In this document: one piece after another, positions 26,917 to 35,722 of the stretch | How the letters are laid out: each line of letters begins with the position of its first letter | Position numbering within the stretch: the stretch's first letter is position 1 | NCBI GenBank assembly: GCA_963824545.1 | Contig: CAWGPP010000004.1 | Span: 25,341 to 89,340, forward strand | Direction: 5' to 3' | From: Bog-532 sp963824545 | GTDB lineage: Bacteria; Actinomycetota; Actinomycetes; Streptosporangiales; Streptosporangiaceae | DNA: 64,000 nucleotides | Notes under the pieces: model-generated | What the model was told of the DNA's origin: nothing | The model's database searches: none | The model's input: only the letters and a program-made list of their open reading frames with translations | Position numbers and translations under genes: made by a program

Positions 26917-27996
26917 ATGACACACACTGGGGCTATGCGGCGAGAAGCTGACGACACGGCGGCGAGCGAGGAATTCGCCCGGCAGACGGACCCGCTCCGC
27001 CGGGAGCTGCTCGCGCACTGCTACCGGATGCTGGGCTCGGTGCACGACGCCGAGGATCTGGTCCAGGAGACGATGCTGCGCGCGTGGCGGTCCTACCCCG
27101 ATTTTGATCCGGGGCGGGCCTCCATGCGGACCTGGCTGCACCGGATCGCCACCAACGCCTGCCTGAACGCCCTGGACAGTCGCAGCAGGCGCCCGCTGCC
27201 CTCCGACCTCACCAGCCCGGGCAGCCTCGCCGACGCGCCCCATCGCCCGGCGGGCCGGCACACCGAAATCACCTGGCTGCAGCCGTTCCCCGACGCGCTG
27301 CTGGGCCAGGGCGGCCCGGGCGGCGCGGATTCCGGCGGGGCGGCCGACCCGGCCGCGATCGTCGCGGCGCGGGACAGCATCCGGCTCGCGTTCGTGGCCG
27401 CCCTGCAGCACCTGCAGGCCCGGCAGCGGGCGGTGCTGATCCTGCGCGACGTGCTGGCGTGGCGGGCCGCCGAGGTCGCCGATCTGCTGGAGACCACCAC
27501 CGCCGCCGTGAACAGCGCGCTGCAGCGGGCGCGGGCCCAGCTGCACGAGGCGGCGCCGAGCCAGCACAGCGTCGCCCGGACCGCCGACCGCGAACAGCGG
27601 GAGATGGCCGACCGCTACCTCTCGGCGTTCGTGCGCGCCGACGTCGCGACCCTGACCCGGCTGCTGGCCGACGAGGTGGTGCTGGAAATGCCGCCGTTCC
27701 TGAACTGGTACCGCGGCCGGGAGACGGTCAGCGCGTTCCTGGCCGCCCGCGCGCTGGCCGCCCCGGACCGGTGGCGCGCCATCCCGGTCGGCGCCAACGG
27801 CCAGCCCGCGGCCGGTCTGTACCTGCGCCAGGACGACGGCCGCCACCACGCGCAATCGGTCCAGGTGTTCAGCGCCACCGCCGGCGGGGTCAGCTGGATC
27901 GCCGCGTTCGCCGAACCGGGCCTGTTCGCGACGTTCGGCCTGCCGCTCATTTTCCCTCGTAACGGGCCGGAGCGGCCCGCCGCGCCGCGGGTGTAG
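26917..27996 (+). CDS. Sigma-70 family factor with C-terminal SnoaL-like domain (TIGR02960/SigX5 type)
   Basis: A 359-residue extracytoplasmic-function-type sigma factor. Region 2 reads LLAHCYRMLGSVHDAEDLVQETMLRAWRSY, with the RTWLHRIATNACLNAL core-binding part; region 4 reads LQARQRAVLILRDVLAWRAAEVADLL (each read in parts). From about residue 225 a SnoaL_2-like alpha+beta domain follows (VRADVATLTRLLADEVVLEMPPFLNWYRGRE), which in this group replaces an anti-sigma factor as the regulatory part. ATG 26917 lies 13 bases past the efflux stop behind a weak CAGGG site; ATG 26935 is a possible alternative. The tight spacing suggests co-transcription with the efflux gene. Confidence 0.9.
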   Translation: MTHTGAMRREADDTAASEEFARQTDPLRRELLAHCYRMLGSVHDAEDLVQETMLRAWRSYPDFDPGRASMRTWLHRIATNACLNALDSRSRRPLPSDLTSPGSLADAPHRPAGRHTEITWLQPFPDALLGQGGPGGADSGGAADPAAIVAARDSIRLAFVAALQHLQARQRAVLILRDVLAWRAAEVADLLETTTAAVNSALQRARAQLHEAAPSQHSVARTADREQREMADRYLSAFVRADVATLTRLLADEVVLEMPPFLNWYRGRETVSAFLAARALAAPDRWRAIPVGANGQPAAGLYLRQDDGRHHAQSVQVFSATAGGVSWIAAFAEPGLFATFGLPLIFPRNGPERPAAPRV

Positions 27997-28065
27997 CCGG
28001 CCGGCGTCAGCGGGCCGGCCGGAAACACCAGGCGGCCGGCGGCCATCAGGCGGGCCGGCCGAACG

Positions 28066-29061
28066 TCAGGCGGCCGGCAGGCAGCGGACGCCCTCGATGT
28101 CGCCGGACAGCACCGCGGGCCCGGCCGAATGCGGAATCACCACCGTGCTGCCCCGCCCGATCGGCAGAGACGACCCGTCCTCGGTGGCCAGGTGGCCGCC
28201 TCCGGCGGTGACCACGAGCACGCTGTAGCTCTGTGACAGGTGCCGGCTCACCTGGGTGTCGACCCGCTCGGCGAGGAAGAAGGCGTCCGCCTCATCGGGC
28301 AGCAGCGAGCCGACGCCGGCGTTCAGCGGCCGGCCGTGCAGGTCCTTGAGCCGCTCCGGCGGGCACGCGCGCCGGTCGATGCAGGCCAGCGCCTCGTCGA
28401 GCGGGAGGCCGAGAGTGGCCTCGCCCACCGCCAGGGAGAACGTGCTCCACTCCAGCATGATCGACAGGTCGGCCGGTTCCTGCAGCTCGACCACGAGGAT
28501 GCCCGCGCTGATCGCGTGCGGCGTCCGGGCCGGGCACAGCACCGTGTCGCCCGGCGCCACCGGCACCCGGTTGGTCACGGCCAGCATCGCCTCGATGTCC
28601 TGGTCGCGGGCCCAGCCGGCCAGCTCGGCGGCCTCGACGTCCCGGCTGAAGCCGAGGTGCACCGCGGCGTCCGGCTCGGCTTCCAGCACGATCCAGGCCT
28701 CGGTCTTGCCGTGCGGGCTGGCCAGGTGCTCGGCGGCGAAGCTGCGGTCGGGGTGGACGTGCACCGGCAGCCGCTGCCCGGCGTCGAGCAGCTTCACCAG
28801 CAGGCCGGTGTCGCTGCCGTACCGGGCGACGTGCGTAGCGCCCAGCCAGGCCTCCGGGTCGCTGGCCACGGCGTCGGCCAGCAGCGTCCCATCCGGCAAC
28901 GTCGTCATCCCGTCCGCCCGAGAGCCGAACCGCGCGGTCGCCGAGGCGATCCAGTCCTCGGGGCGGTCCTCATGGCCGGTCGTTCCGCGCAGCCGGTCGA
29001 TGCGGCCGTCGCCGCGGTAGAACATGGCCGGCATGTTGGGCCCTAGCACGATCGGCTGCAC
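28066..29061 (-). CDS. manA: Mannose-6-phosphate isomerase, class I type
   Basis: Interconverts fructose 6-phosphate and mannose 6-phosphate, feeding GDP-mannose and mannosylated glycans. The 331-residue cupin-fold protein shows the zinc site in LPVHVHPD (near residue 100) and CPARTPHAISAG with its histidine near residue 180, plus EDWIASATARFGSRADG near the N-terminus. The start is GTG 29061 with GGGAGG 6 bases upstream. It is a stand-alone gene convergent with the sigma factor; the 69-base gap contains repeated AGGCGGCCGGC-like blocks that can fold. Confidence 0.85.
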   Translation of the reverse strand: MQPIVLGPNMPAMFYRGDGRIDRLRGTTGHEDRPEDWIASATARFGSRADGMTTLPDGTLLADAVASDPEAWLGATHVARYGSDTGLLVKLLDAGQRLPVHVHPDRSFAAEHLASPHGKTEAWIVLEAEPDAAVHLGFSRDVEAAELAGWARDQDIEAMLAVTNRVPVAPGDTVLCPARTPHAISAGILVVELQEPADLSIMLEWSTFSLAVGEATLGLPLDEALACIDRRACPPERLKDLHGRPLNAGVGSLLPDEADAFFLAERVDTQVSRHLSQSYSVLVVTAGGGHLATEDGSSLPIGRGSTVVIPHSAGPAVLSGDIEGVRCLPAA

Positions 29062-29277
29062 GACTGACCTCCCGGGAATTATGACGCCCCCGAAACCTTA
29101 ACCGGAGCGGGGCCGCACGGCGCGAGTGGTCCCCACGGCATGGGCGGCTACCCGGATGATGCCCCGGAGGTACACCTAGATACACCCCCCATTCGGGGTC
29201 CCGGTGCACTGTGGTGAACGCCGCCCGCCGGCCAGACTGGCGGGAGCGGCAGCCGGTGCAGAAGGTAGGGCCCAGAC

Positions 29278-30705
29278 ATGAGCGGTACGGCGATGATCCC
29301 GGAGAGCCAGGGGCAGCGGGTCCCGCTGCGGTGGAGCGCCGGCGGGGGCATCATCGGCGTCGTCCGCGGGCTCGCGCTGGCCGGGCCGATGCTGGCCGGC
29401 CTGCTCCTGCTGCTGGTCCCGCTGATGGCGGTCATCCTCACCGCGGTTGGCGCCGGTGTCCTGATCGTCGGCAACGGGCCGTCCGGGGATCACCGGTTCC
29501 TGACCGGCGTGGCGTTGGTGGCCGCCGGGCTGGGCATCGGCCGGCTCTTCGTGCCCAGCGCGCTGCTGGCGCTGCGCCGGCTGGCCAACCAGATCCGGCG
29601 GCTGGCCGGTGAGTGGTCCGGGGCGCCGATCGCGGTGCCGTACCAGCCGCCGCCCGGCCCCGGCGACGGCAGGCTGCCGTTCCGGCAGCGGCTGATGTGG
29701 CTGGCCAGCGACCCGGCCACCTGGCGGGACATGCTGTGGGCGCTGGTCAACGCCTGCGTGGGCTGGGTACTGGCCGCCCTGCCCGCCATCCTGGCCGGGA
29801 CCGGCCTGATCGCGTTCATCTACCCGGCCGTGCGGCCGACGACGAGCGAAGTGTCGTCCACCTTCACGGTCAAGCCTGGGGGGCCAGCCATCCCGGCGCC
29901 CGCTTTTCCCGGCAACGACCGCATCGCCCTGCTCCTTATCGGGATCGCCTTCGTGCTCGCGGGCGTGGCGTCCGCGCAGTGGCTGCTGCGCGCCTACTTC
30001 GGCCTGGCCGGCTCGATGCTCGCGCCGACCGGGCAGGCCGAGCTGGCGCTGCGGGTGAGCCACCTGGCCCAGACGCGGTCCGAGACCCTGGACGGCGGCG
30101 CGGCGGAGATCCGCCGGATCGAGCGGGACCTGCACGACGGCGCGCAGGCCCGGCTGGTGGCCATGGGCATGACGCTGGGCGCGGCCGAGGAACTGATCGA
30201 GTCCAGCCCCGAGGCGGCCCGGGCGCTGCTGGCGGAGGCGCGCGAGTCGTCCGCCCGGGCCCTCGCCGAGCTGCGCGCGCTGGTCCGCGGCATCCACCCG
30301 CCGGTGCTGGCCGACCGCGGGCTGGCCGACGCGGTGCGCGCCCTGGCCCTGGACAGCGGCCTGAACGTGCAGGTCGAGGGCGCGCTGCCGGGCCGCCCGC
30401 AGGCGCCGGTGGAGTCGGCCGCGTACTTCGCGGTGTCCGAACTGCTGGCCAACGTGTCCAAGCACGCGAGCGCCCGGCAGACCTGGATCGAGATGCGGCA
30501 CGAGCGCGGCCTGCTGCGGGTGGACGTGATCGACGACGGTCACGGCGGCGCGGATCCGGCCCAGGGCAGCGGCCTGCACGGGATCGAGCGCCGGCTCGCG
30601 GCCTTCGACGGGATACTGGCCCTGAACAGTCCGCCTGGCGGCCCGACCGTGGTGACGATGGAGATCCCGTGCGCGTTGTCATCGCCGAAGACCTTTTCCT
30701 GCTGA
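29278..30705 (+). CDS. NarL/DesK-type sensor histidine kinase
   Basis: A 475-residue membrane sensor kinase. Four hydrophobic helices lie in the N-terminal half (about residues 28-50, 58-82, 150-180, 215-240). The HisKA_3 dimerisation domain has RIERDLHDGAQARLVAMGM with the phosphoacceptor His286, and the HATPase domain has LLANVSKHASA (N box), DDGHGGADP and GLHGIERRLAAFDG. No extracellular ligand domain is evident, so an intramembrane or envelope signal is likely. Its last 37 bases overlap the response-regulator gene, so the pair is one unit. ATG 29278 follows a weak GAAGG. Confidence 0.93.
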   Translation: MSGTAMIPESQGQRVPLRWSAGGGIIGVVRGLALAGPMLAGLLLLLVPLMAVILTAVGAGVLIVGNGPSGDHRFLTGVALVAAGLGIGRLFVPSALLALRRLANQIRRLAGEWSGAPIAVPYQPPPGPGDGRLPFRQRLMWLASDPATWRDMLWALVNACVGWVLAALPAILAGTGLIAFIYPAVRPTTSEVSSTFTVKPGGPAIPAPAFPGNDRIALLLIGIAFVLAGVASAQWLLRAYFGLAGSMLAPTGQAELALRVSHLAQTRSETLDGGAAEIRRIERDLHDGAQARLVAMGMTLGAAEELIESSPEAARALLAEARESSARALAELRALVRGIHPPVLADRGLADAVRALALDSGLNVQVEGALPGRPQAPVESAAYFAVSELLANVSKHASARQTWIEMRHERGLLRVDVIDDGHGGADPAQGSGLHGIERRLAAFDGILALNSPPGGPTVVTMEIPCALSSPKTFSC

Positions 30706-31313
30706 GAGACGGCCTCACCCGGCTGCTGGAAGCGCACGGCCTGGACGTGACCGCCGCGGTCGACAACGGGAAAGACCTGCTGGCCGTGCTGACGGCGGAC
30801 AAGCCGGACGTGGCCGTGGTCGACGTCCGGCTGCCGCCCACGTTCACCGACGAGGGCCTGCGCGCCGCGCTGGCCGCCCGGCGTGCGGTGCCCGGGCTGC
30901 CGGTGCTGGTGCTGTCGCAGTACGTCGAGCAGCTGTACGCCCGTGAGCTGCTGGCCGGCGGCGGTGGCGGCATCGGCTACCTGCTGAAAGACCGGGTGTT
31001 CGACAGCGCCCAGTTCGTCGCCGCGGTACGCCGGGTGGCCGGCGGCGGGACCGCCATGGACCCGGAGGTGATCGCGCGCCTGCTGGCCCGCAACTCCGAT
31101 GACGGCGCGATCTCCGCGCTCAGCCCGCGCGAGCGCGAGGTGCTGGCCCTGATGGCGGAGGGGCGGTCGAACGCCGCCATCGCCCAGCGGCTGTACGTCA
31201 CCGAACGTGCCGTGGCCAAGCACACCGCGTCCATCTTCCTCAAGCTCGGCCTGCAGCCCTCCGACGACGACAACCGGCGCGTGCTGGCCGTGCTCGCCTA
31301 CCTCGGCCGCTGA
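30669..31313 (+). CDS. NarL/LuxR-type response regulator
   Basis: DNA-binding partner of the upstream kinase, 214 residues. The receiver domain carries acidic residues in VVIAEDLF, the phosphoacceptor Asp52 in VAVVDVRLPP and the conserved Lys in LLKDRV. The LuxR helix-turn-helix is clear at the C-terminus: LSPREREVLALMAEGRSNAAIAQRLYVTERAVAKH (read in parts). GTG 30669 lies inside the kinase gene behind GGAGAT. Targets are unknown. Confidence 0.93.
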   Translation: MRVVIAEDLFLLRDGLTRLLEAHGLDVTAAVDNGKDLLAVLTADKPDVAVVDVRLPPTFTDEGLRAALAARRAVPGLPVLVLSQYVEQLYARELLAGGGGGIGYLLKDRVFDSAQFVAAVRRVAGGGTAMDPEVIARLLARNSDDGAISALSPREREVLALMAEGRSNAAIAQRLYVTERAVAKHTASIFLKLGLQPSDDDNRRVLAVLAYLGR

Positions 31314-31368
31314 GGCGGGCATAACCGGTCGTGCCCTGCGGTTAGGCCGAACCGGAAGGGAGTGAGCG

Positions 31369-32286
31369 ATGCCGAAGGCAGTGCGTTTCGACCAGTACGG
31401 CGACATCGACGTGCTGAAGGTGGTGGACGTCCCCCGTCCGGTGCCCGGGCCGGGTCAGGTGCTGGTGCAGGTCAAGGCGGCGGAGATCAACCCGGGTGAG
31501 GCCAAGGTCCGCGAGGGGCTGATGCACGCCCGGTGGCCGGCCACGTTCCCCTCCGGGCAGGGCAGCGACCTGGCCGGGATCGTCGCGGAGACCGGCCAGG
31601 ACGTGACCGGCTCCGCGGCCGGCGACGACGTGATCGGCTTCACCGACAACCGCGCCAGCCAGGCCGAATTCGTCCTGGCCGAGGCGAAGAACCTGACCCC
31701 GAAGCCGGCCGCGGTGCCGTGGGAGGTCGCCGGGGCGCTGTTCGTGGCCGGGGCGACGGCCTGGGCGGCGGTGCGCGCGGTCAGCCTGGCCGAGGGGGAC
31801 ACGGTCGTGGTGGCGGGCGCGGCCGGCGGCGTCGGCTCGCTCGCGGTCCAGCTCGCCCGGCGTGCCGGGGCCACCGTGATCGGGCTGGCCAGCGAGGCCC
31901 ACCATGCGTGGCTGCGGAGCCACGGTGTGATCCCGGTGACCTACGGCGATGGGGTGGCCGACCGGATCCGGCAGGCCGCGGGCACCGTGGACGCGTTCAT
32001 CGACACGGTAGGCGGCGACTACGTGCGGATCGCGCTGGACCTCGGCGTCGATCCGTCCCGCGTCGACACGATCGCCAACTTCGAGGCGATCGAGAAGTTC
32101 GGGGTCAAGGGCGACGGCAACGCCGTCGGCGCCAGTGCCCAGGTGCTGGCCGAGCTGGCCGGCCTGATCGCGGCCGGTGAGCTGAAGGTCCCGATCGCGG
32201 CGACGTATCCGCTGGACCAGGTGCAGGACGCCTACCGCCGGCTCGCGCAGGGCCACCTTCTCGGCAAGATCGTCCTCATCCTGTAG
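31369..32286 (+). CDS. NADP-dependent quinone/zeta-crystallin-type oxidoreductase
   Basis: A 305-residue medium-chain dehydrogenase/reductase. It opens MPKAVRFDQYGDIDVLKVVD, has a GroES-like N-terminal domain without the structural zinc Cys cluster, and the nucleotide-binding motif AGAAGGVGSLAVQLARRAGA near residue 145. This is the pattern of NADPH:quinone reductases, which reduce quinones or enones. ATG 31369 follows GGAAGGGAG. The end overlaps the opposite-strand dehydrogenase gene by 11 bases. Confidence 0.88.
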   Translation: MPKAVRFDQYGDIDVLKVVDVPRPVPGPGQVLVQVKAAEINPGEAKVREGLMHARWPATFPSGQGSDLAGIVAETGQDVTGSAAGDDVIGFTDNRASQAEFVLAEAKNLTPKPAAVPWEVAGALFVAGATAWAAVRAVSLAEGDTVVVAGAAGGVGSLAVQLARRAGATVIGLASEAHHAWLRSHGVIPVTYGDGVADRIRQAAGTVDAFIDTVGGDYVRIALDLGVDPSRVDTIANFEAIEKFGVKGDGNAVGASAQVLAELAGLIAAGELKVPIAATYPLDQVQDAYRRLAQGHLLGKIVLIL

Positions 32287-33532
32287 GAACGCCCGGTCCG
32301 TCCCGGCCCGATCGCTGGGCGGCCAGGGTCAGGCCGGCCGACCGGAGCCGGGTGGCGAGCGCGGGGCCCATGGCCGTCGCCGGGGTGAGCACCCCGGCGC
32401 GGCCGGGCCGTCGGCCGGCGTCGAGGGCCAGGCACAGCGCGCTTTCACCGAACATCATGGCCGTCGCCTGGTAGCCGGGATCGCCGTGCGCGGCTACCTG
32501 GGCCACGTACCGCCGCCCGGCCGACGTGCGCGTGTGGATCTCCATGCGGAAGTAGCCGTTCCGCCGGGTCTTCTCGCTGGGCCCTTCGCCGGGGCCCGGG
32601 AGCACCCGGCCGAGCAGCGACCGGGACGGCGCGAAGGCCAGCCCCGCGACCAGCGCACCCAGCCCGCCCGTGACCACGCCGGCCTGCACCGCCCCGGCCC
32701 GCCCGGCCCCGAATCCGGTCACTTCCTGGTAGCGGAACCGGCGCCCGTAGGCCCAGTCCTGCAGGGCGTTGCTCCGCCGCACCACCCGGGTGTTGAAGCT
32801 GGCCATGATGAACGGCCCGGTCCAGCGGCCCAGGCTGGCGTCGTAACGGACCCGGGTCAGGTCCCGTTCCCGGCCCAGGTCCGGTTCGGCCGAACGCTGC
32901 GGGCTGAGGGCGTACGGATCGGCCGCGGCCCGGCGCAGCCGGGGGTCGGCCCGCACCTCGTCCAGTTGCTGCAGCGCGGACGCGAGGGTGCCGCCGCTGA
33001 ACCCGCCGCGCAGCGCGGTCACGACCAGCGTGGTGTCCTCCAGGTCCCCGCCGCCGTCCGCGCGCACCGTCTCGTGCAGCACCTGGACGCCCAGGTCGGA
33101 CGGGATGGAGTCGAACCCGCAGCTATGCACGATGCGCGCGCCGGTGCCCGCCGCCACGTCGTGGTAGCGGTCGATGCTCTCCCGCTCGAACAGCACCTCA
33201 CCGGTCAGGTCCGCGTAGTCGGTGCCGGCCCGGGCGCACGCCTCGACCAGGGCCAGCCCGTGCGCGCGGTACGGTCCCACCGTGGTCGCCACCACCCGCG
33301 CCGAGCGGGCCAGCGCCGCCAGGGACGCCGGATCGGCGGAGTCGGCGGTCAGCATCGGCCAGTCCGTGACCCCCAGCCCGGCGCGGACCGCCGCGAGCCG
33401 CGCCGCGGACCGCCCGGCCAGCCCGATCCTGGTGCCGACCGGGGCGTGCCCGGCCAGGTAAGCGGCCACCAGCCGGCCGGCGAAACCCGTCGCGCCGAAC
33501 ACCATCACATCAAGATCCCGGTCACCGTCCAT
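32276..33532 (-). CDS. Saccharopine dehydrogenase-like / trans-acting enoyl reductase-like protein
   Basis: A 418-residue NAD(P)-binding protein. The N-terminus VMVFGATGFAGRLVAAYLAGHAP is a Rossmann GxxGxxG motif, and TVGPYRAHGLALVEACARAGTDYADLTGE and HSCGFDSIPSDLG (read in parts) are hallmarks of the family that includes mycobacterial trans-acting enoyl reductase and saccharopine dehydrogenase-like oxidoreductases. A hydrophobic stretch around residues 280-300 suggests membrane contact. The actual substrate is unknown. The start ATG (A at 33532) has TAGCAT 6 bases upstream and no ribosome site. Confidence 0.85.
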   Translation of the reverse strand: MDGDRDLDVMVFGATGFAGRLVAAYLAGHAPVGTRIGLAGRSAARLAAVRAGLGVTDWPMLTADSADPASLAALARSARVVATTVGPYRAHGLALVEACARAGTDYADLTGEVLFERESIDRYHDVAAGTGARIVHSCGFDSIPSDLGVQVLHETVRADGGGDLEDTTLVVTALRGGFSGGTLASALQQLDEVRADPRLRRAAADPYALSPQRSAEPDLGRERDLTRVRYDASLGRWTGPFIMASFNTRVVRRSNALQDWAYGRRFRYQEVTGFGAGRAGAVQAGVVTGGLGALVAGLAFAPSRSLLGRVLPGPGEGPSEKTRRNGYFRMEIHTRTSAGRRYVAQVAAHGDPGYQATAMMFGESALCLALDAGRRPGRAGVLTPATAMGPALATRLRSAGLTLAAQRSGRDGPGVPTG

Positions 33533-33538
33533 CCGCCC

Positions 33539-33544
33539 ATGCTA
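33539..33544 (-). promoter_or_regulatory. -10 hexamer TAGCAT for a leaderless gene
   Basis: Minus-strand TAGCAT is separated by exactly 6 bases from the ATG of the saccharopine dehydrogenase-like gene. It faces a similar element on the other strand 65 bases away, so both divergent genes look leaderless. Confidence 0.5.
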
Positions 33545-33608
33545 GAGAACCGGTCCGCGGCGACACGCGGAGACCATCCCGTCGGCGCCCGCCGGCGGCC
33601 GGCGTCCC

Positions 33609-33614
33609 TACGAT
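33609..33614 (+). promoter_or_regulatory. -10 hexamer TACGAT for a leaderless gene
   Basis: TACGAT lies exactly 6 bases before ATG 33621. The 88 bases between the two divergent start codons contain no ribosome site on either strand. Confidence 0.5.
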
Positions 33615-33620
33615 CAGCAC

Positions 33621-34034
33621 ATGGCCATCGCCGATGAGAAGTACGTTGCCTCGACCACCTTCCGTAAGACGGGCGCCGGCGTCTCCACGCCGACCTGGAT
33701 CGTCCCGCTGGACGGGGGCCGGGTCGGGTTCTGGACGTCATCGAAGTCCGGTAAATACAAGCGCCTGCGCAACAACCCGAGGATCACCATCCAGCCGGAC
33801 TCGCGCGGCCAGGCGAAGGCGGGCTCGCTGCCGGTCGAGGGGACCGCGGAGCTGGCCACGTCCGGCGCCGAATTCGACGCCATCCAGGCCAAGGTCCGCG
33901 CCAAGTACGGGTTCATGGTGTCGATGTCGCGGTTCTTCAACACCCTCGGGCACCTCGGCAAGGGCCCCTTCCCCTACGGCGACGTCGGGGTGGTGATCAG
34001 CCTCACCGGCCCGGACGGCCCGCCCGGGGCCTAA
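33621..34034 (+). CDS. PPOX-class F420-dependent oxidoreductase (flavin split-barrel)
   Basis: A 137-residue split-barrel protein of the group that uses coenzyme F420 or FMN. Typical sequence includes FRKTGAGVSTPTWIVPLDGG, GFWTSSKSGKYKRLRNNPRI (cofactor phosphate contacts through Lys/Arg) and the Glu-rich strand LPVEGTAEL. The substrate is unknown. The leaderless start is at ATG 33621. It ends one base before the next gene, so the two are probably co-transcribed. Confidence 0.87.
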   Translation: MAIADEKYVASTTFRKTGAGVSTPTWIVPLDGGRVGFWTSSKSGKYKRLRNNPRITIQPDSRGQAKAGSLPVEGTAELATSGAEFDAIQAKVRAKYGFMVSMSRFFNTLGHLGKGPFPYGDVGVVISLTGPDGPPGA

Positions 34035-34035
34035 G

Positions 34036-35103
34036 ATGCCGCTGGTGAGCACGGTGCTGATCATCGGGGCAGGCGACCTGGGGGAGCGGTTCGCGGCCGG
34101 CCTGGCGGCGGCCGGGGCGGTACGCCGCCTGGTGCTGGTCAGCCGGACCGGTGCGGCCGAGGCCGCGGCCATGGTGGCCAGCGCGCACGACGTTATCGTC
34201 GAGCCGGTCGCCTGCGACGCGAGCCAACCGCGCGACGTGGCGGACCTGCTCACCCGGATCGCCCCCAACCTGGTCGTTCAGTCCGCCGCCGGCCGCGGCC
34301 CGTGGGCCCTGGCCGGGCGGGACGATGAGGCGGCGCGGGCGGTGGGCGCCGCCGGGTTCGCGCTGCGGCTGCCCTATCAGCTGCCGGTGCCGCTGGCCGT
34401 GATGCGGGCCGTACGGGACACCGGCTACGCCGGGCCCGTCGCCAACGTGTCGCTGCCCGACGTGACCGGCCCGGTCCTGGCCCGGCTGGGCCTGGCGCCG
34501 GCGATCGGGCTCGGAAACGTCAGCATGATCGTGCTGCGGGCCCGGGCCGCGCTGCGCGCCGCCGCCCCGGACGCCGCGCTTCCGCTGGTCCGTGTCCTTG
34601 CTCAGCACTCCCAGCTCAGCGCGGTCATGCAGGCCCGCGAACCGGCCGATCCCGCGAGCCGTCCCCGGATCTGGGTGGGGGAGCCCGGGCGCCCGGCCGA
34701 CGGCCTCGCCTACCAGGCGCCGGCCCTCGCGCCGAGCATCCGGTACAACTACGTGACGGCCGCCTCCGCGTTGCCGGTGCTGCGGGCGCTGCTGCCGGGC
34801 GCCGCGCCGCTGCGCTGGTCGGCGCCGTCCCCGGGCGGGCTGCCCGGCGGGTACCCGGTGCGGATCGACGGCGGAGCCGTGTCGCTCGACCTGCCCCCCG
34901 GCCTCAGCCAGGACGAGGCGGTCGCGTTCAACGAGCGGATGGCGCACGCCGACGGCGTGGCGCGGATCGACGAGGACGGCACCGTGCACTTCACCGCCGC
35001 CTGCCGGGACGCCGTCGCCGCCCTCGATCCGGGCCTCGCCGATCCGCTGCCGCTCGGTGACCTGGCGGCGCGCGCCGCGCGTCTGGACGCCGCCCTGGCT
35101 TGA
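34036..35103 (+). CDS. NAD(P)-binding Rossmann-fold protein, function unknown
   Basis: 355 residues. The N-terminus STVLIIGAGDLGERFAAGLAAAG is a clear dinucleotide-binding motif, followed by SRTG and a short Asp-containing strand (VEPVACDASQPRDVADLL) reminiscent of saccharopine or ornithine-cyclodeaminase-type folds. The C-terminal half gives no family that I recognise. The start may be ATG 34036 or GTG 34045; the latter has TAAGAT 7 bases upstream, matching the leaderless pattern seen nearby. It follows the F420 oxidoreductase closely. Confidence 0.75.
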   Translation: MPLVSTVLIIGAGDLGERFAAGLAAAGAVRRLVLVSRTGAAEAAAMVASAHDVIVEPVACDASQPRDVADLLTRIAPNLVVQSAAGRGPWALAGRDDEAARAVGAAGFALRLPYQLPVPLAVMRAVRDTGYAGPVANVSLPDVTGPVLARLGLAPAIGLGNVSMIVLRARAALRAAAPDAALPLVRVLAQHSQLSAVMQAREPADPASRPRIWVGEPGRPADGLAYQAPALAPSIRYNYVTAASALPVLRALLPGAAPLRWSAPSPGGLPGGYPVRIDGGAVSLDLPPGLSQDEAVAFNERMAHADGVARIDEDGTVHFTAACRDAVAALDPGLADPLPLGDLAARAARLDAALA

Positions 35104-35122
35104 ACGCGGCCGACATCAGTTT

Positions 35123-35722
35123 TCATCGGTCGCCGCCGAGAGAAGCGCCGAGTGAAGCGCCGGCGGAAGCGCCGAGTGAGGCGCCGAGTGAGGTGCCGGC
35201 GGAAGCGCCGAGTGAGGTGCCGGCGGAAGCAACAGGCTCCGCCAGTGGTGTGGACTGACCCACTGTTGGATCACCCATTGCGCAGTTCACGCTGCCTTGG
35301 CCGGCATCGACGCGAATGATGAGTGTCTTTGCGTTTCCAAGCTGGACGTCAAGATCCTGCGATCTGCCCGGCTGGGTGACTTCCACCGACCCGACGCCTC
35401 CGTGCTCGGTACTGATCCGGACCTGGCAAGCCGCAGTGGCGTCGAGTCCTTCCGGAACTCCCACGACAGCCCGGAAGCTACGTGCGACGTCGCCGCGCGA
35501 AAGACGGTAGGTAAAGGTCAAGTCAGCACGGGCGGAATCCGCTGGCGAGCTCACCACCCAGCCGTTTCGATACGTCCGGTGCCCGATCACCACAGGCTGT
35601 TTCTTCGGCGGCGTTGTCGCTGCGGCCGCGGTTGCTGTCAGCCGGTCGAGCGGAGTTATCTCGCTTGCGGTCCTGTCCTTGCGCTGCTGTGCGGTCGGTC
35701 GGCCAGGGCCGTGAGCAGACAT
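35123..35722 (-). CDS. NPCBM-like domain protein with Ser-Leu-Gly-Ala repeat tail, probably the 3' part of a frameshifted gene
   Basis: 199 residues. Between about residues 48 and 150 lies a beta-rich domain (HRTYRNGWVVSS, FRAVVGVPEGLDATAACQVRIS, LDVQLGNAKTLIIRVDAG, CAMGDPTV) that has the layout of NPCBM carbohydrate-binding modules; this is pattern recognition, not a search. The last 40 residues repeat SLGAS/AGTSLGAS units encoded by degenerate repeats at nt 35140-35230. There is no signal peptide. The N-terminal residues MSAHGPGRPTAQQRKDR overlap another open frame on the same strand that reads like the preceding half of the same protein. Confidence 0.6.
   Translation of the reverse strand: MSAHGPGRPTAQQRKDRTASEITPLDRLTATAAAATTPPKKQPVVIGHRTYRNGWVVSSPADSARADLTFTYRLSRGDVARSFRAVVGVPEGLDATAACQVRISTEHGGVGSVEVTQPGRSQDLDVQLGNAKTLIIRVDAGQGSVNCAMGDPTVGQSTPLAEPVASAGTSLGASAGTSLGASLGASAGASLGASLGGDR
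35140..35230 (-). repeat. Degenerate short tandem repeats encoding SLGAS units
   Basis: Units close to GCCGAGTGAGGCGCC and GCCGGCGGAAGC alternate several times across this stretch and encode the Ser-Leu-Gly-Ala-rich C-terminus of the NPCBM-like protein. Confidence 0.75.

Noticed and set aside
35135..35235. CRISPR-like array
   Set aside because: The repeats are short, degenerate, lack unique spacers and lie in frame at the end of a gene, encoding SLGAS units. No cas genes are in the window.
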